DNA of 64,000 nucleotides from Leadbetterella sp. (lineage in GTDB: Bacteria > Bacteroidota > Bacteroidia > Cytophagales > Spirosomataceae). The translations under genes and the position numbers were made by a program. Shown piece by piece: positions 1-8,742 of this stretch. The notes beneath the pieces are model-generated. The model saw nothing but the letters and a program-made list of their open reading frames with translations. It did not search any database and was not told where the DNA came from. The stretch's first letter is position 1; each line of letters starts with the position of its first letter. The stretch is taken from positions 1 to 64,000 of the forward strand of contig JAHBUH010000001.1 of assembly GCA_019638185.1 (NCBI GenBank). The letters run 5' to 3'.

Positions 1-1307
1 CTTACTATTGGGGAAAATATTGATCCAAGATTTTCAAAGGAAATTGCTTTTGAAAGAGTAATATTAAAGAAGGGTTCACGATCTTTAAACATTATATTAC
101 TAAATTCTGCTTGAAGAGTTATTCCAGATTTTGGTTCGGTTATCCACGCTTTTGCGCTTGCAATAAATCTATATTGTGAATCAAAGCCTCTATCAATACT
201 GCCCCTAGGACTAATCAATCTTGAGCTTGAATAACGCATTCTTAACCCTACCATACATTGAAATCGAATACTTATATTTTCATTCTCATGAATTAGAAAA
301 GCACTTAAAGGTGAAATATTCCAATCATACTTGTCGTAAGAGTCCTTTTTAATAGGTGGTGTTAATTCTATAGTATATGGGGCGGAAGAATATTCTTTAG
401 TGCGACCAATCTCTTTTATATCTTTATATTCTCTTGTGGTTGTATATCTTTTCCGAATGAATTCTATTTGTGGAGACCAAAATATTTTAATTATTCTATT
501 ATCTTTTCCTAAATTAAAGAGATCTATCAAAGGACTTAGCGAAGCACCTAAATTATCAACAACTTTACTCTCTACCAGAAGTCCTTCCTCTTCAATTTTT
601 GTTACACTATCCTTTCCAGGCACTATAACAAACCCCTTTGTGTATGGTTTTCGACCAAATTCTTCGGTCATAGTTATTGCTCGATTCCCATAAATTGTAG
701 AATTAAAGCCAAAACCATAGTTCTTGTTTTCATTATTTTTCTTCTTGGGGATTTGATAAAAATTTGTTGCAAAAAACAAATTATTTGCTCTGATGCCATC
801 GACTAAATCAAAATTAGTACCTACGTATGCCAGATAATTGTATTGCTTCAAATTGTCCTGTTGATTTATTCCTATTCTAATAATAAATTCTGAAATTGAA
901 GATGTGTTTTTGATTTTTTCTAAGTCAGGATCAAGCTCACTTTCAAATTTAACCACCAGATTAATTTCCCTTGGCGCATCTAATTTATTATTTGGGTATA
1001 GAATAATGAAGAATCTGGTTTCCTCATCAATTTCAGATAATCGAGTAGGTTTAAAATCGACCTCAAATTCTGAAAAGGGTAAGCTACATTTTTTCAGATC
1101 AGGTACGACTGTTACGACATAGTTCTTTAAAAAAACCAAATTTTTATTATTCAATTTGGTTTTTAATGTGTAAGAGTATATGCTCTTTTTAACTTTATCT
1201 CTCTGTAGGATAGTAGTATCAATAAGAATTTGAGATTCCACTTTTACTTGACTTTTAGCAAACAAGGGAATAAGAATAATACTCATGAGAATAATTTGCG
1301 TTTTCAT
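1..1307 (-). CDS. Exported protein of unknown function, C-terminus cut off by window edge
   Basis: I translated this frame by hand: an ATG at 1307-1305 opens a reading frame that runs without a stop for about 435 codons to the left edge. The N-terminus (MKTQIILMSIILIPLFAKSQ) is a signal peptide ending at a plausible SPase I site. The body is rich in alternating polar and hydrophobic residues, which suggests a beta-rich periplasmic or outer-membrane protein, but I recognise no family. Base composition is strikingly AT-rich compared with everything from 1636 onward, and codon choice follows suit (AAT, ATT, TTA, AGA are frequent). This suggests recent acquisition. The gene points away from the response regulator at 1636, so the two are divergent. 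Confidence 0.75.
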   Translation of the reverse strand, partial: MKTQIILMSIILIPLFAKSQVKVESQILIDTTILQRDKVKKSIYSYTLKTKLNNKNLVFLKNYVVTVVPDLKKCSLPFSEFEVDFKPTRLSEIDEETRFFIILYPNNKLDAPREINLVVKFESELDPDLEKIKNTSSISEFIIRIGINQQDNLKQYNYLAYVGTNFDLVDGIRANNLFFATNFYQIPKKKNNENKNYGFGFNSTIYGNRAITMTEEFGRKPYTKGFVIVPGKDSVTKIEEEGLLVESKVVDNLGASLSPLIDLFNLGKDNRIIKIFWSPQIEFIRKRYTTTREYKDIKEIGRTKEYSSAPYTIELTPPIKKDSYDKYDWNISPLSAFLIHENENISIRFQCMVGLRMRYSSSRLISPRGSIDRGFDSQYRFIASAKAWITEPKSGITLQAEFSNIMFKDREPFFNITLSKAISFENLGSIFSPIV

Positions 1308-1635
1308 TTTTATAGGGTTTAAAAGTAAAAATATTTATACTTGTAGCGAACTGAGTACGGCTGATTTACCAGCTTGTGATATATAGTTCAAGAGACCATT
1401 TGCCTCAAATACCCGGCTGTAAAGCTTTTTCTCGGTTTTTCATAAGAACAATGGTTTATTTCAGGGGCCCTCGCCGTGGTCAGTCCCGTTTTTTGAGGGC
1501 TGAGCGGGGTTGGTTTCTACAAAGTTGGTGATGAATCTTTTAAGCCTTTTCCCCCTGCAGGGGGAGGAAGGGATATTTTTTTTCTGCTTTTTCATTTTCT
1601 TTCATAACTTAGCCTTATAGAACCCTTTAGCTCCC
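1308..1635. other. Intergenic region between divergent genes
   Basis: This 328-bp stretch separates the AT-rich exported-protein gene from the response regulator. Base composition changes inside it: it is AT-rich up to about 1430 and then approaches the level of the rest of the window, so the boundary of the foreign-looking segment probably lies here. A 14-bp perfect palindrome (CCCCCTGCAGGGGG) sits at 1551-1564. I see no coding frame, tRNA or convincing promoter. Confidence 0.5.
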
Positions 1636-2244
1636 GTGAAAATTGTCATAGCTGATGACCATCAGATGTTCAGCGATGCAGTGAAAGATCTGCTGGCGGC
1701 CAGGGGGTACCTGGTGACGCAGGAGAAAAATCCCGGGAATCTGGTTTACCGGCTGCAGAAAGAGAGGCCTCAACTGTTGTTGCTGGATATCCGGTTTCCT
1801 GATGCTAATGGGCTGGAACTGGCGGGCGTGGTTAAAAGTATGTTTCCGGCCGTAAAGATCATCATGGTGACCATGTATAACGAGCTACGCATGATACGGC
1901 TTTCACAGCAGGTGGGTGCGGATGGGTATGTGCTGAAAGATTCGCCGCCGCAAATCCTGTTTGAGGCTATTGAGGAGATTCTGTCCGGAGGCCGGTATTA
2001 TGACCCTAAGTTAAAGCAGGAAAAATATGGGGCTTCAGGTCAATGGGAGCTGACGGAAAAGGAGAAACTGATCATCAGCCGCCTGGTGAAGGGCAAAAAA
2101 GCCTCTGAAATAGCGCAGGAACTGGGTGTAGGCTATGAAACGGTCAAGACGCACCGGAAAAATATCTACCTGAAACTGAATATCAATAGCCTGGCAGAGC
2201 TGATGCTTAAAGTGAGTGCGGCGGATTGGGATCCGGGTATGTAA
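1636..2244 (+). CDS. NarL/FixJ-type response regulator (REC + LuxR HTH)
   Basis: A 202-residue two-component response regulator that binds DNA when phosphorylated. The receiver domain (about 1-115) has the acidic pair D7/D8, phospho-acceptor D51 (LLLLDIRFPD), T79 and the conserved K101. The C-terminal LuxR-type helix-turn-helix (about 138-192) contains the usual TEKEKLIISRLVKGKKASEI and YETVKTHRKNI stretches. The start is GTG at 1636; no better start exists, and MKIVIADDHQM is the normal family N-terminus. No histidine kinase lies next to it, so its partner is encoded elsewhere. Targets cannot be inferred from this window. Confidence 0.9.
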   Translation: MKIVIADDHQMFSDAVKDLLAARGYLVTQEKNPGNLVYRLQKERPQLLLLDIRFPDANGLELAGVVKSMFPAVKIIMVTMYNELRMIRLSQQVGADGYVLKDSPPQILFEAIEEILSGGRYYDPKLKQEKYGASGQWELTEKEKLIISRLVKGKKASEIAQELGVGYETVKTHRKNIYLKLNINSLAELMLKVSAADWDPGM

Positions 2245-2307
2245 AAAACGCCGGTACGTCATTTTCATTTTTGACGACCGCTCTACCCTGCCTCACCGCT
2301 TCCGGCC

Positions 2308-2464
2308 CCTTATTCCACTGAAAACGTATACACCCCGCTCACTACCTCATGCACCGCCCTTCTTATTCCACTGAAAATGCATACACCCCGCTTACTACCT
2401 CATACACCACCCTTCTTACTCCACCGAAAACACATACACCCCGCTCACTACCTCCAGAACCGCC
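2308..2464. repeat. 53-bp tandem repeat, three copies, covering the 3' end of the rhamnosidase gene
   Basis: Three copies with an exact 53-bp period begin near 2308, 2361 and 2414. The last copy is the true 3' end and stop codon of the GH78 gene on the minus strand. The two outer copies repeat its terminal codons plus downstream sequence. Read on the minus strand, each copy encodes EVVSGVYxFSVE followed by TAA, with x = Val (gene), Ala and Thr. Most other differences fall at third codon positions (TCG/TCA, GAG/GAA). Because 53 is not a multiple of three, the extra copies are in other frames than the gene and follow its stop codon, so they are not translated with it. Confidence 0.85.
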
Positions 2465-5184
2465 GTATTCTCTTCCCGTTTCACGAAAGTCACGCCGGGG
2501 ACCTTGGTTTTAGCGGCTGCTTTCCCGTCAAAGACCACTTTGCCGGATTCCTTGATCACCGGCACTGTTTTTCCGTCCAGGGGCAGCTGCACGCGGGCGG
2601 TGCTGTTAGGCGGCACGGTACATTTGAGGGTGAATTTCTCCGGGGTTTTGTCCCAGCGACTGGCTATTTTTCCGTAGGGAGAATGGTAGGTGGCTTCGGC
2701 CCACTGCAGGTTACCGGCGGGCATCGGGGCCAGGAGGAAGTGCCTGAAGCCTTCGCTGGCGGGATCACGGCGGATACCGGCCAGGTATTCGTAGAGCCAC
2801 TCGCCCAGGGAACCGTAGGCGAAGTGATTACGGGAGTTCATGCCTTCCGGTTTTTCCTTGTCGGAATTCCACAGTTCCCACATGGTGGTGGCGCCGTTAT
2901 CGATCATGTAGCCCCAGGAGGGGTAGGTTCTCTGCGTGGCTACCTGGTAGGCCAGTTCGTGCCGGCCGGCATCGCTGAGGGCGGGTAGCAGCATCTGGGT
3001 GGCGATGAAGCCGGTGCTCAGGTGGGTGCCTTTTTCGATCACGTTTTTGGCGATATTGGCGGCTACGGGGCCTTTTTCCGTGGCGATGCCCAGGCTCAGC
3101 GGGATGAGGTTAGCGCCCTGGGTGCCACCGGAGTAATTGGCGGTGGCTTTATCAAAATACAGCTCGTTATAGCGGTCGGCGGTCTTCCGGGCTACGGCGT
3201 CGTATTTTTCCGCATCGGTCTTTTTCTTCAGGATGCCCGCTATTTCAGCCAGCAGCTGATTGGAATAAAACTGGTAAGCGCCGCCGATGGGCTTGGAAGG
3301 GGAGGCTTCCACCGGTACCCAGTCGCCATACCCGTACCAGGCCTTGTCGCCCTCACCGGCCTGGAAATGGTAAATCCCGTGCTGGCGGGTGGAGGGGTGG
3401 TTATTCATGTATTCCACCCAGGCCTGCATGGCGGCGTAATTATCCTCCAGGATGCGTTTGTCGCCATAAAAACGGTACATCTGGTAGGGAATGATGACCA
3501 CGGCATCGCCCCAGGCGGGTTTTGAGGGACCGCCCACCACCATTTTGGGGTTTACGTCGTATACGTAGCCAGAAGAATGCTGGCCGTCTGTAATGTCTTT
3601 TTCCCATTTGGCCAGGAACCCGTTCATGTTCATGAGGTAGGAGGCCGTGGGGGCAAAGATCTGGGCATCGCCCATCCAGCCGAGGCGCTCGTCACGCTGG
3701 GGGCAGTCAGTAGGTACACCCATCAGGTTCCCTTTCAGGCTCCACGTGGTGATCTTGTAAATCTGGTTCAGCAGGTCTTCGGAGCAGGAAAAATGGCCTG
3801 CTTCGGGGAGGTCGGAGTGGATCACCCGGGCGGTAATGGTGCCCGGATCCGGTTTTTTGGAAAGGCCTTCCACTTCCACGTAGCGGAACCCGTGATACGT
3901 GAATTTAGGCTCCCATTCTTCTACCCCGTAGCCTTTAAAAATGTACTTGTCGGTAGGGCGGATGCTGCGGAGGTTTGCCTGGTCGGCCAGGCCTTTGTCG
4001 GTCAGCAGTTCAGCAAACTTCATGGTCACTTCCTTACCGGCTTTCCCTTCGGCCTTCAGGTGCACATACCCCACCAGGTTCTGGCCGAAATCCAGCACAT
4101 ACCGCCCTTTACGGGGTTCGGTGATGGCTACGGGCTGCAGCTCCTGCGTAACCCGCACGGGCGGTGCCGGCGAGGCGATGAGCCGGAGCCCGGCTGTGCT
4201 GAAAGTGCCGGCCTCTTCGGCCCGGTTCGCTTCGGGCTTGTCGCTGAAAAGCGTGGTGGGATTGGACTCCCCATCCAGCAGGCTGGCCTTTACCCAGGCG
4301 TTGTTGTATTCCAGGCGGGCGTCATACACTTCTCCGTCATAGAGGGTATTGGAAACGATGGGCGAGAGGCGCGCCTGCCAGGTGTCGTCAGAAACGATGG
4401 CCTGTTTAGTACCGTCATAAAACTCCAGTTCCAGTTGGAAAAGCAGGCGACAGGGCCCCTGGCTGTAAGAAAATTTCCCACCGCCCCAGCCCAGGCCGCT
4501 GCTCCACCAGGCATTACCCAGGGTGGCAGAAATGAAATTAGTACCGGAGCTGAATTCATCGGCGGGCAGCTCATAGGTCTGGTAATGCAGGGTTTTGAGG
4601 TAGTGGGTCCAGCCGGGCGTAAGGACCTCACGGCCTACCCTGGAGCCGTTGATATTGAGGTGATAGGCGCCCAGCCCGGTGACGTAGGCGCGGGCTCTGA
4701 CCACCCGTTTCCGAAGGGTAAATTCTTTCTGAAGCTCCACGGATTTCGGCGGCTTGCCTTCCGTGCCTTTCATTCCGATCCAGTAGGCCTGCCAGTCTTC
4801 TTTTTTCAGCAGCCCGGTTTCAAACCAGGCCTGCTGGCTGATGACCTTATTTTTCTCATTCCACACCCGCACTTTCCAGTAGTAGCGCTTGCGAGATTCC
4901 AGCGTTTTCCCTTTGTACTCTATCCACGTGCTTTGATCGGATTTCACCACGCCGGAGTTCCAGACATCGCCGGTATTCCGGGCCAGGTTTTCCTCTTTAT
5001 CAGTTACCAGCACCTGGTAGGCTGTCTGGCGGCTTCCGCGTGCCGGGCTATTCATTTCCCAGGAAAAGCGGGGCCGGGCTACATCCATTCCCAGGGGATT
5101 TTCCAGGTATTCGGTCCGGAGATTCTCTACGGTTTGAGCGGAAACAGAAAAGCAGAGGAGCAGGAGGAAGAGTATTTGTTTCAT
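2416..5184 (-). CDS. Alpha-L-rhamnosidase, GH78 family, exported
   Basis: A 922-residue inverting glycoside hydrolase that removes terminal alpha-L-rhamnose from glycans or plant glycosides. Residues 1-16 form a signal peptide (MKQILFLLLLCFSVSA), so it acts in the periplasm or outside. An Ig-like N-terminal domain (TEYLENPLGMDVARPRFSW) is followed by a beta-sandwich, the (alpha/alpha)6 catalytic barrel and a C-terminal beta domain. The GH78 catalytic signature TDCPQRDERLGWMGD lies at about 490-504, with its Glu (about 498) as the expected general acid. The second conserved Glu is in TTMWELWNS near 768. Length and domain order are normal for bacterial GH78. It stands alone here, with no SusC/D beside it. 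Its 3' end lies in the 53-bp tandem array. Confidence 0.93.
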   Translation of the reverse strand: MKQILFLLLLCFSVSAQTVENLRTEYLENPLGMDVARPRFSWEMNSPARGSRQTAYQVLVTDKEENLARNTGDVWNSGVVKSDQSTWIEYKGKTLESRKRYYWKVRVWNEKNKVISQQAWFETGLLKKEDWQAYWIGMKGTEGKPPKSVELQKEFTLRKRVVRARAYVTGLGAYHLNINGSRVGREVLTPGWTHYLKTLHYQTYELPADEFSSGTNFISATLGNAWWSSGLGWGGGKFSYSQGPCRLLFQLELEFYDGTKQAIVSDDTWQARLSPIVSNTLYDGEVYDARLEYNNAWVKASLLDGESNPTTLFSDKPEANRAEEAGTFSTAGLRLIASPAPPVRVTQELQPVAITEPRKGRYVLDFGQNLVGYVHLKAEGKAGKEVTMKFAELLTDKGLADQANLRSIRPTDKYIFKGYGVEEWEPKFTYHGFRYVEVEGLSKKPDPGTITARVIHSDLPEAGHFSCSEDLLNQIYKITTWSLKGNLMGVPTDCPQRDERLGWMGDAQIFAPTASYLMNMNGFLAKWEKDITDGQHSSGYVYDVNPKMVVGGPSKPAWGDAVVIIPYQMYRFYGDKRILEDNYAAMQAWVEYMNNHPSTRQHGIYHFQAGEGDKAWYGYGDWVPVEASPSKPIGGAYQFYSNQLLAEIAGILKKKTDAEKYDAVARKTADRYNELYFDKATANYSGGTQGANLIPLSLGIATEKGPVAANIAKNVIEKGTHLSTGFIATQMLLPALSDAGRHELAYQVATQRTYPSWGYMIDNGATTMWELWNSDKEKPEGMNSRNHFAYGSLGEWLYEYLAGIRRDPASEGFRHFLLAPMPAGNLQWAEATYHSPYGKIASRWDKTPEKFTLKCTVPPNSTARVQLPLDGKTVPVIKESGKVVFDGKAAAKTKVPGVTFVKREENTAVLEVVSGVYVFSVE

Positions 5185-5285
5185 TGGTATAAAAATTTAG
5201 CTGCGAGCAGCCGTGAACACCTCTAAAATTAAAGCAGATCCGTCAGTAAACCTAAAACTGCCGGGCTGTTTTTTTTAAAATCCGG

Positions 5286-6629
5286 TTACACCGGCGGGGC
5301 GGGTGGTGATAAAACCGGGTTATTTAAAATACCGATTACCTTTTCTATCACGGCCTTTGATGTGAAGAGGTAACGGTGATGCCGGGCAAATTTCCCGTTA
5401 TTGAGCACCAGTGTAAGCGTATCGCCCACATCCAGGTAGCTGGCTTTGCCCTCCATGAGCCTGTCCATCCGCTTTCTCCATTTGGGGCGGTCATACAGGT
5501 TTTTGAACCGGCCCTGGTCCGAGCTGGTGGCCAGTAAGGCCTGCAGGTTATGGTAGTAAATCCCAGGGCTGCCCGTGTATTTCGGGCCGTAGTTCCCCAG
5601 GTTGCGGTAGTTGGGTATTTCCTTTTCTTCTTCCGGTGTACCCAGTATTTTCTGGGCAAATTTCCGGGTGCTTACATGCAGGAGGTAGTCGTATTTGTCC
5701 CAGAATACATGCGTTTCCCCGGCTATTTTATTAATTCCGCTGAGGTTGTAGTGACTCTTTTCGTTAGCGCCGTAGTAATTGGTTAAGTCCACACCGTTCG
5801 GGGAGGCCATGGATCCTTCTACGATATCCGGCGCCATTAAAAAGATACGGTGGAAGACGCGGGAGCTGCTGTTAAAGGTGACACCCGAATTCAGGAAGCC
5901 GTTCAGCAGCTGATGCCCGAACGAGTGCACCACGAGGTTAAGCGTTTTACCGATGTCGGCCAACTGCCCCGAAAGTTTCCGGATGACCTCATAAAGCCGG
6001 TTTGCCCCGAACAGCTGCCCGGCGCTGAGGGCACGATCGTCAATGGTCTTACGTCCCAGCTGGTGGCTGGGCCAGGTAAAGAAGATGACTTTGGCTACCG
6101 ACTGACCGGGGTGTTCCATGTAGTTTTGTACAAAATTTTCCCAGAGCTCAAAACTTAGGTTAGGCAGGGGCTGATAACCGGGAACATACAGGATCACGTG
6201 CCGTTTGCCGGCATTCTGAAGGTTTTGGAGGTCATTGATTATATTTCCTACAAAAAAATCCACGTCATCGTGCAGGTTCAGGTTTTCATAGAGGGCGGGC
6301 AAAACCAGGCGCTGAAAGCTAAGACTATCGGGAATATCCGTACTGTCGGTTTTAGGTTTCCCGTAGGGGTTGGTTTTCCGGTAAGAGATTAAATATTGGG
6401 TAAAATCTTCCCTATCCTTAAGATCCAGGAGGCTATCCGGCTTAACGGCCTCGCTACAGACAAAACCCTGGTTTTCCAGCATGTACCATTCGTCATTCTC
6501 GTCTACCTCGTCGCCCAAAACAATATCCTGAATAAGAACGGTTTCGTGGATATCCAGGTAAGCCAGGATAGGTGCATTTACACTGGGCCGGCTTCGGAGG
6601 TGGGTGTATTTTATGATAATGCCTTTCAT
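5286..6629 (-). CDS. SH3-like domain fused to alpha/beta hydrolase (DUF900-like)
   Basis: This 447-residue protein has two parts. Residues 1-65 look like a bacterial SH3 domain (LRSRPSVNAPILAYL... WYMLENQGFVCSEAV). The rest (about 100-440) is an alpha/beta hydrolase with the nucleophile elbow VVHSFGHQLL (Ser at about 236), preceded by strands ILYVPGYQPL and VIFFTWPS and followed by FLMAPDIVEG and THVFWDKYDYLL, as in the DUF900 hydrolases. There is no signal peptide, so the hydrolase is cytoplasmic unless held by its partner. It starts inside the stop codon of the upstream membrane-protein gene (ATGA, 6626-6629), so the two are translationally coupled. The substrate is unknown. Confidence 0.75.
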   Translation of the reverse strand: MKGIIIKYTHLRSRPSVNAPILAYLDIHETVLIQDIVLGDEVDENDEWYMLENQGFVCSEAVKPDSLLDLKDREDFTQYLISYRKTNPYGKPKTDSTDIPDSLSFQRLVLPALYENLNLHDDVDFFVGNIINDLQNLQNAGKRHVILYVPGYQPLPNLSFELWENFVQNYMEHPGQSVAKVIFFTWPSHQLGRKTIDDRALSAGQLFGANRLYEVIRKLSGQLADIGKTLNLVVHSFGHQLLNGFLNSGVTFNSSSRVFHRIFLMAPDIVEGSMASPNGVDLTNYYGANEKSHYNLSGINKIAGETHVFWDKYDYLLHVSTRKFAQKILGTPEEEKEIPNYRNLGNYGPKYTGSPGIYYHNLQALLATSSDQGRFKNLYDRPKWRKRMDRLMEGKASYLDVGDTLTLVLNNGKFARHHRYLFTSKAVIEKVIGILNNPVLSPPAPPV

Positions 6630-7675
6630 CCTATCCGGTTGATTTTCTTGTTACGGTCTGATACGGCCTCTGAAACAGACGGATAAGCAGGCGGAGCCGG
6701 CTGGGTGACGGCCTGAGCGCTACGCAGCCCGACAAATTTATTCAACAGATCAAACCAGAAAGGAGCCCCCAGTGACAGGGCCAGGATGGTCAGGAGATAG
6801 CCGGGAGAAGCCATTCTTTTCAGCTTTTTCCATAACGGCAGCTTAGCGGAGGCTTCATCTTTATTTTCCGGCACCAGTATGTAACGTAACTTGCTGGTCT
6901 CTTCCTGGATGGTTTTAAGGCTGGCCTCGGGCTTTTCAGCAGGGAGTCCTTTGGCGATTTCCACGACGGCCGCCCGGCTTTCGGCATCGGTAGACAGCTT
7001 CCGGGCTATCTGCAGTGTATCCAGGTCAAAATAGAGGGTCAGAACTATGCCGATGATGAAAATGATGAGCTGGGTGGTCTTTTTGTACCAGCCGGCCGCC
7101 CGCTCCATGGAATCATCAAACCAGCGCTCCAGCATGTACCGGAATTTCTGGACGTCACGGTCGGCATCTTTAAAGAGCGACCGGATGTATTGCAGCGTTT
7201 CGGAGTCCTGCTTGTGCTCCAGGAGATTTTCTTCGCGCTTCAGAAAGCCCAGCTCCAGCCTGGAAGCCAGATCCAGGCCTTCTTCATCTACCTGGAGCGA
7301 GTCAATAAGCGCTTTGGAGAAAAATTCGGCGTGAATATAGGAAGCCGAGCGATTCGTGATGAGGCTCCCGCCATTACTCAGGTATTTAATGGTGGGCTGG
7401 TTAATAAAGGTGTCAAAAAGCTCCGGGTTTTTCATATTAGCGGTCATCCCCACCATCTGGGTGAAGGAGTTGAGGGTCCGGAGCAGGTAGCCTTCTATCA
7501 TCCCCACGTCACTTTTCTCATCCATCAGCATACGTTTCAGGGCATAATGCAGGTTTTCAGCCCGCAGCCCCAGGCTGGATGAAATCACTTCCATGGCGAT
7601 GGAGGCATACATACTGTAGAGCAGGTAGGTCAGGGACAGACCGATAAAGACATCGAGGACAATGTGCTGGGTCAT
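6626..7675 (-). CDS. Conserved membrane protein of unknown function, partner of the SH3/hydrolase
   Basis: A roughly 349-residue membrane protein. Hydrophobic segments are visible near the N-terminus (DVFIGLSLTYLLYSMYASIA), in the middle (LIIFIIGIVLTLYF) and near the C-terminus (YLLTILALSLGAPFWFDLLN). Between the first two lies a long soluble helical region with acidic runs. I place the start at the ATG at 7675 rather than the TTG at 7684, because it sits at a sensible distance from the -7 box at 7700-7707. The C-terminal GAPFWFDLLNKFVGLRS is, as I recall it, the conserved signature of an uncharacterised bacterial family. The next gene overlaps by 4 bp, so the two products probably work together at the membrane. 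Confidence 0.7.
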   Translation of the reverse strand: MTQHIVLDVFIGLSLTYLLYSMYASIAMEVISSSLGLRAENLHYALKRMLMDEKSDVGMIEGYLLRTLNSFTQMVGMTANMKNPELFDTFINQPTIKYLSNGGSLITNRSASYIHAEFFSKALIDSLQVDEEGLDLASRLELGFLKREENLLEHKQDSETLQYIRSLFKDADRDVQKFRYMLERWFDDSMERAAGWYKKTTQLIIFIIGIVLTLYFDLDTLQIARKLSTDAESRAAVVEIAKGLPAEKPEASLKTIQEETSKLRYILVPENKDEASAKLPLWKKLKRMASPGYLLTILALSLGAPFWFDLLNKFVGLRSAQAVTQPAPPAYPSVSEAVSDRNKKINRIG

Positions 7676-7699
7676 GGCTTTCAATTTTAGGGTACCCTA

Positions 7700-7707
7700 C
7701 AAAATTA
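7700..7707 (-). promoter_or_regulatory. Bacteroidota -7 promoter element (TAATTTTG) for the 7675 gene
   Basis: The minus strand reads TAATTTTG here, matching TAnnTTTG. A start site about 7 nt downstream would leave a leader of under 20 nt before the ATG at 7675. The centre of the palindrome at 7721-7756 lies 31.5 bp upstream of the first T of this box, so the palindrome covers the expected -33 region. Confidence 0.55.
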
Positions 7708-7720
7708 AGCCATTTATTCT

Positions 7721-7756
7721 CCCGGAAAAATACTGTCTGAACAGTATTTTTCCGGG
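7721..7756. promoter_or_regulatory. Perfect 16-bp inverted repeat, candidate operator
   Basis: Arms CCCGGAAAAATACTGT and ACAGTATTTTTCCGGG flank a 4-base spacer (CTGA). The core half-site AAAAATACTGT recurs as a palindrome at 10779-10804, and a weaker version lies at 10748-10771. The latter sits at exactly the same distance from its -7 box, which supports a protein-binding site. It also lies between two same-strand genes, so a transcription terminator or attenuator after the YitT gene is the alternative, although the stem is AT-rich in its middle and lacks a T-run after it. Confidence 0.6.
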
Positions 7757-7863
7757 AAGCCGGTAGAAATCAGTGCTTAACGGCCCGGATCCGGTATCCG
7801 GAGGAGGGACTGGTGCGGCCGGTGGGCGTTATAAAAAGAGCAGTGGCCGGAGAATCCCGGTGC

Positions 7864-8739
7864 TTAGTGCTTAACGATCTCCTTCACGATACCGCCCTGC
7901 GGTTCCCGTACGGTTTGGGTAAAGATGAAGGCCTTGGGGTCTATGTCATACACCGTGTCTTTCAGGCGGCGGATCTCCAGGCGGGTGACCACCGTGAAGA
8001 TAATGTCTACTTCTATACTTTTTTCAAAGGATTCCTTCATGAAACCCCTTTCGCCCTTATAGATGGTGATGCCGCGATCCAGTTCCAACACCAGCGCCCG
8101 TTTGATCTCCTCGCTTTTACCCGAAACGATGGTCACGCCGGTATAGGCCTCAATACCCTCTATGACGTATTTAGTGGTTTGCCCGGCAATAATGTAGGTC
8201 AGGATGGCATAAAGGGCGGTTTCTATTTTCATGAAGATGGCTGCAATGATAAAGATCACGATGTTCATGCCCAGGATGACCTCGGTGATGGAAAAGCTGC
8301 TCCTTTTGGTGGTCATCAGTACCAGCACTTCCATGCCGTCAAAGGTACCGCCGCCCCGCATGCCCAGCCCCACGGCAATGCCCATGAAAAACCCGCCGAA
8401 CATGGCCACCAGCAGCTTGTCATGGGTGAGTTCGGGAAATTCCACAAACTGCATGGTAAGAGCTATAAGCACCACGGTGAGAGTGCTCCGGAGGGCAAAA
8501 TTCCGGCCTACCTTGAAGAGGGAAAGGACAATAAACGGAATATTGAGGAGGATGAGCACCAGGCCCAGGTCCCAGCCGTAGATTTCGTAAAGCAGGATGG
8601 AAATACCGGTAACGCCACCGTCCAGGAAGTGATTGGGCACCAGGAAACTCTTCAGCGCAAAACTGGCTGAAAGTACGCTCAGGATCAGGAAAATGATGTC
8701 AGAAACGGTAAATAAAGGACCTTGATGCTTTATAGACAT
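7864..8739 (-). CDS. YitT family membrane protein (DUF161 + DUF2179)
   Basis: A 291-residue integral membrane protein. About five hydrophobic segments fill residues 10-200 (e.g. IIFLILSVLSASFALKSF, LGLVLILLNIPFIVLSLF). The family hallmark is the gly-rich loop GGVTGISILLYEIYGWDLG. A soluble C-terminal DUF2179 domain (about 205-285) follows, with GVTIVSGKSEEIKRAL and DIIFTVVTRLEIRRLK. The family is widespread in Firmicutes and Bacteroidota, and its transport or signalling role is not established. The gene is last in a tight minus-strand run after the lipoprotein and HD-domain genes, starting 3 bp after the HD stop codon. Confidence 0.88.
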   Translation of the reverse strand: MSIKHQGPLFTVSDIIFLILSVLSASFALKSFLVPNHFLDGGVTGISILLYEIYGWDLGLVLILLNIPFIVLSLFKVGRNFALRSTLTVVLIALTMQFVEFPELTHDKLLVAMFGGFFMGIAVGLGMRGGGTFDGMEVLVLMTTKRSSFSITEVILGMNIVIFIIAAIFMKIETALYAILTYIIAGQTTKYVIEGIEAYTGVTIVSGKSEEIKRALVLELDRGITIYKGERGFMKESFEKSIEVDIIFTVVTRLEIRRLKDTVYDIDPKAFIFTQTVREPQGGIVKEIVKH

Positions 8740-8742
8740 ATT

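Noticed and set aside
1551-1564. CCCCCTGCAGGGGG palindrome as an operator
   Set aside because: A single GC-rich palindrome without a second copy near a promoter box; no support beyond symmetry.
3577-5226. 549-codon plus-strand open frame antisense to the GH78 gene
   Set aside because: It is a shadow of the GC-rich third positions of a well-supported GH78 enzyme; the translation is repetitive in Gly/Phe/Val/His without any domain.
7721-7756. LexA (SOS) box reading of the TACTGT/ACAGTA palindrome
   Set aside because: Spacing between CTG and CAG is 6 bp, not the 10 bp of the proteobacterial LexA box, and no DNA-repair gene is downstream.
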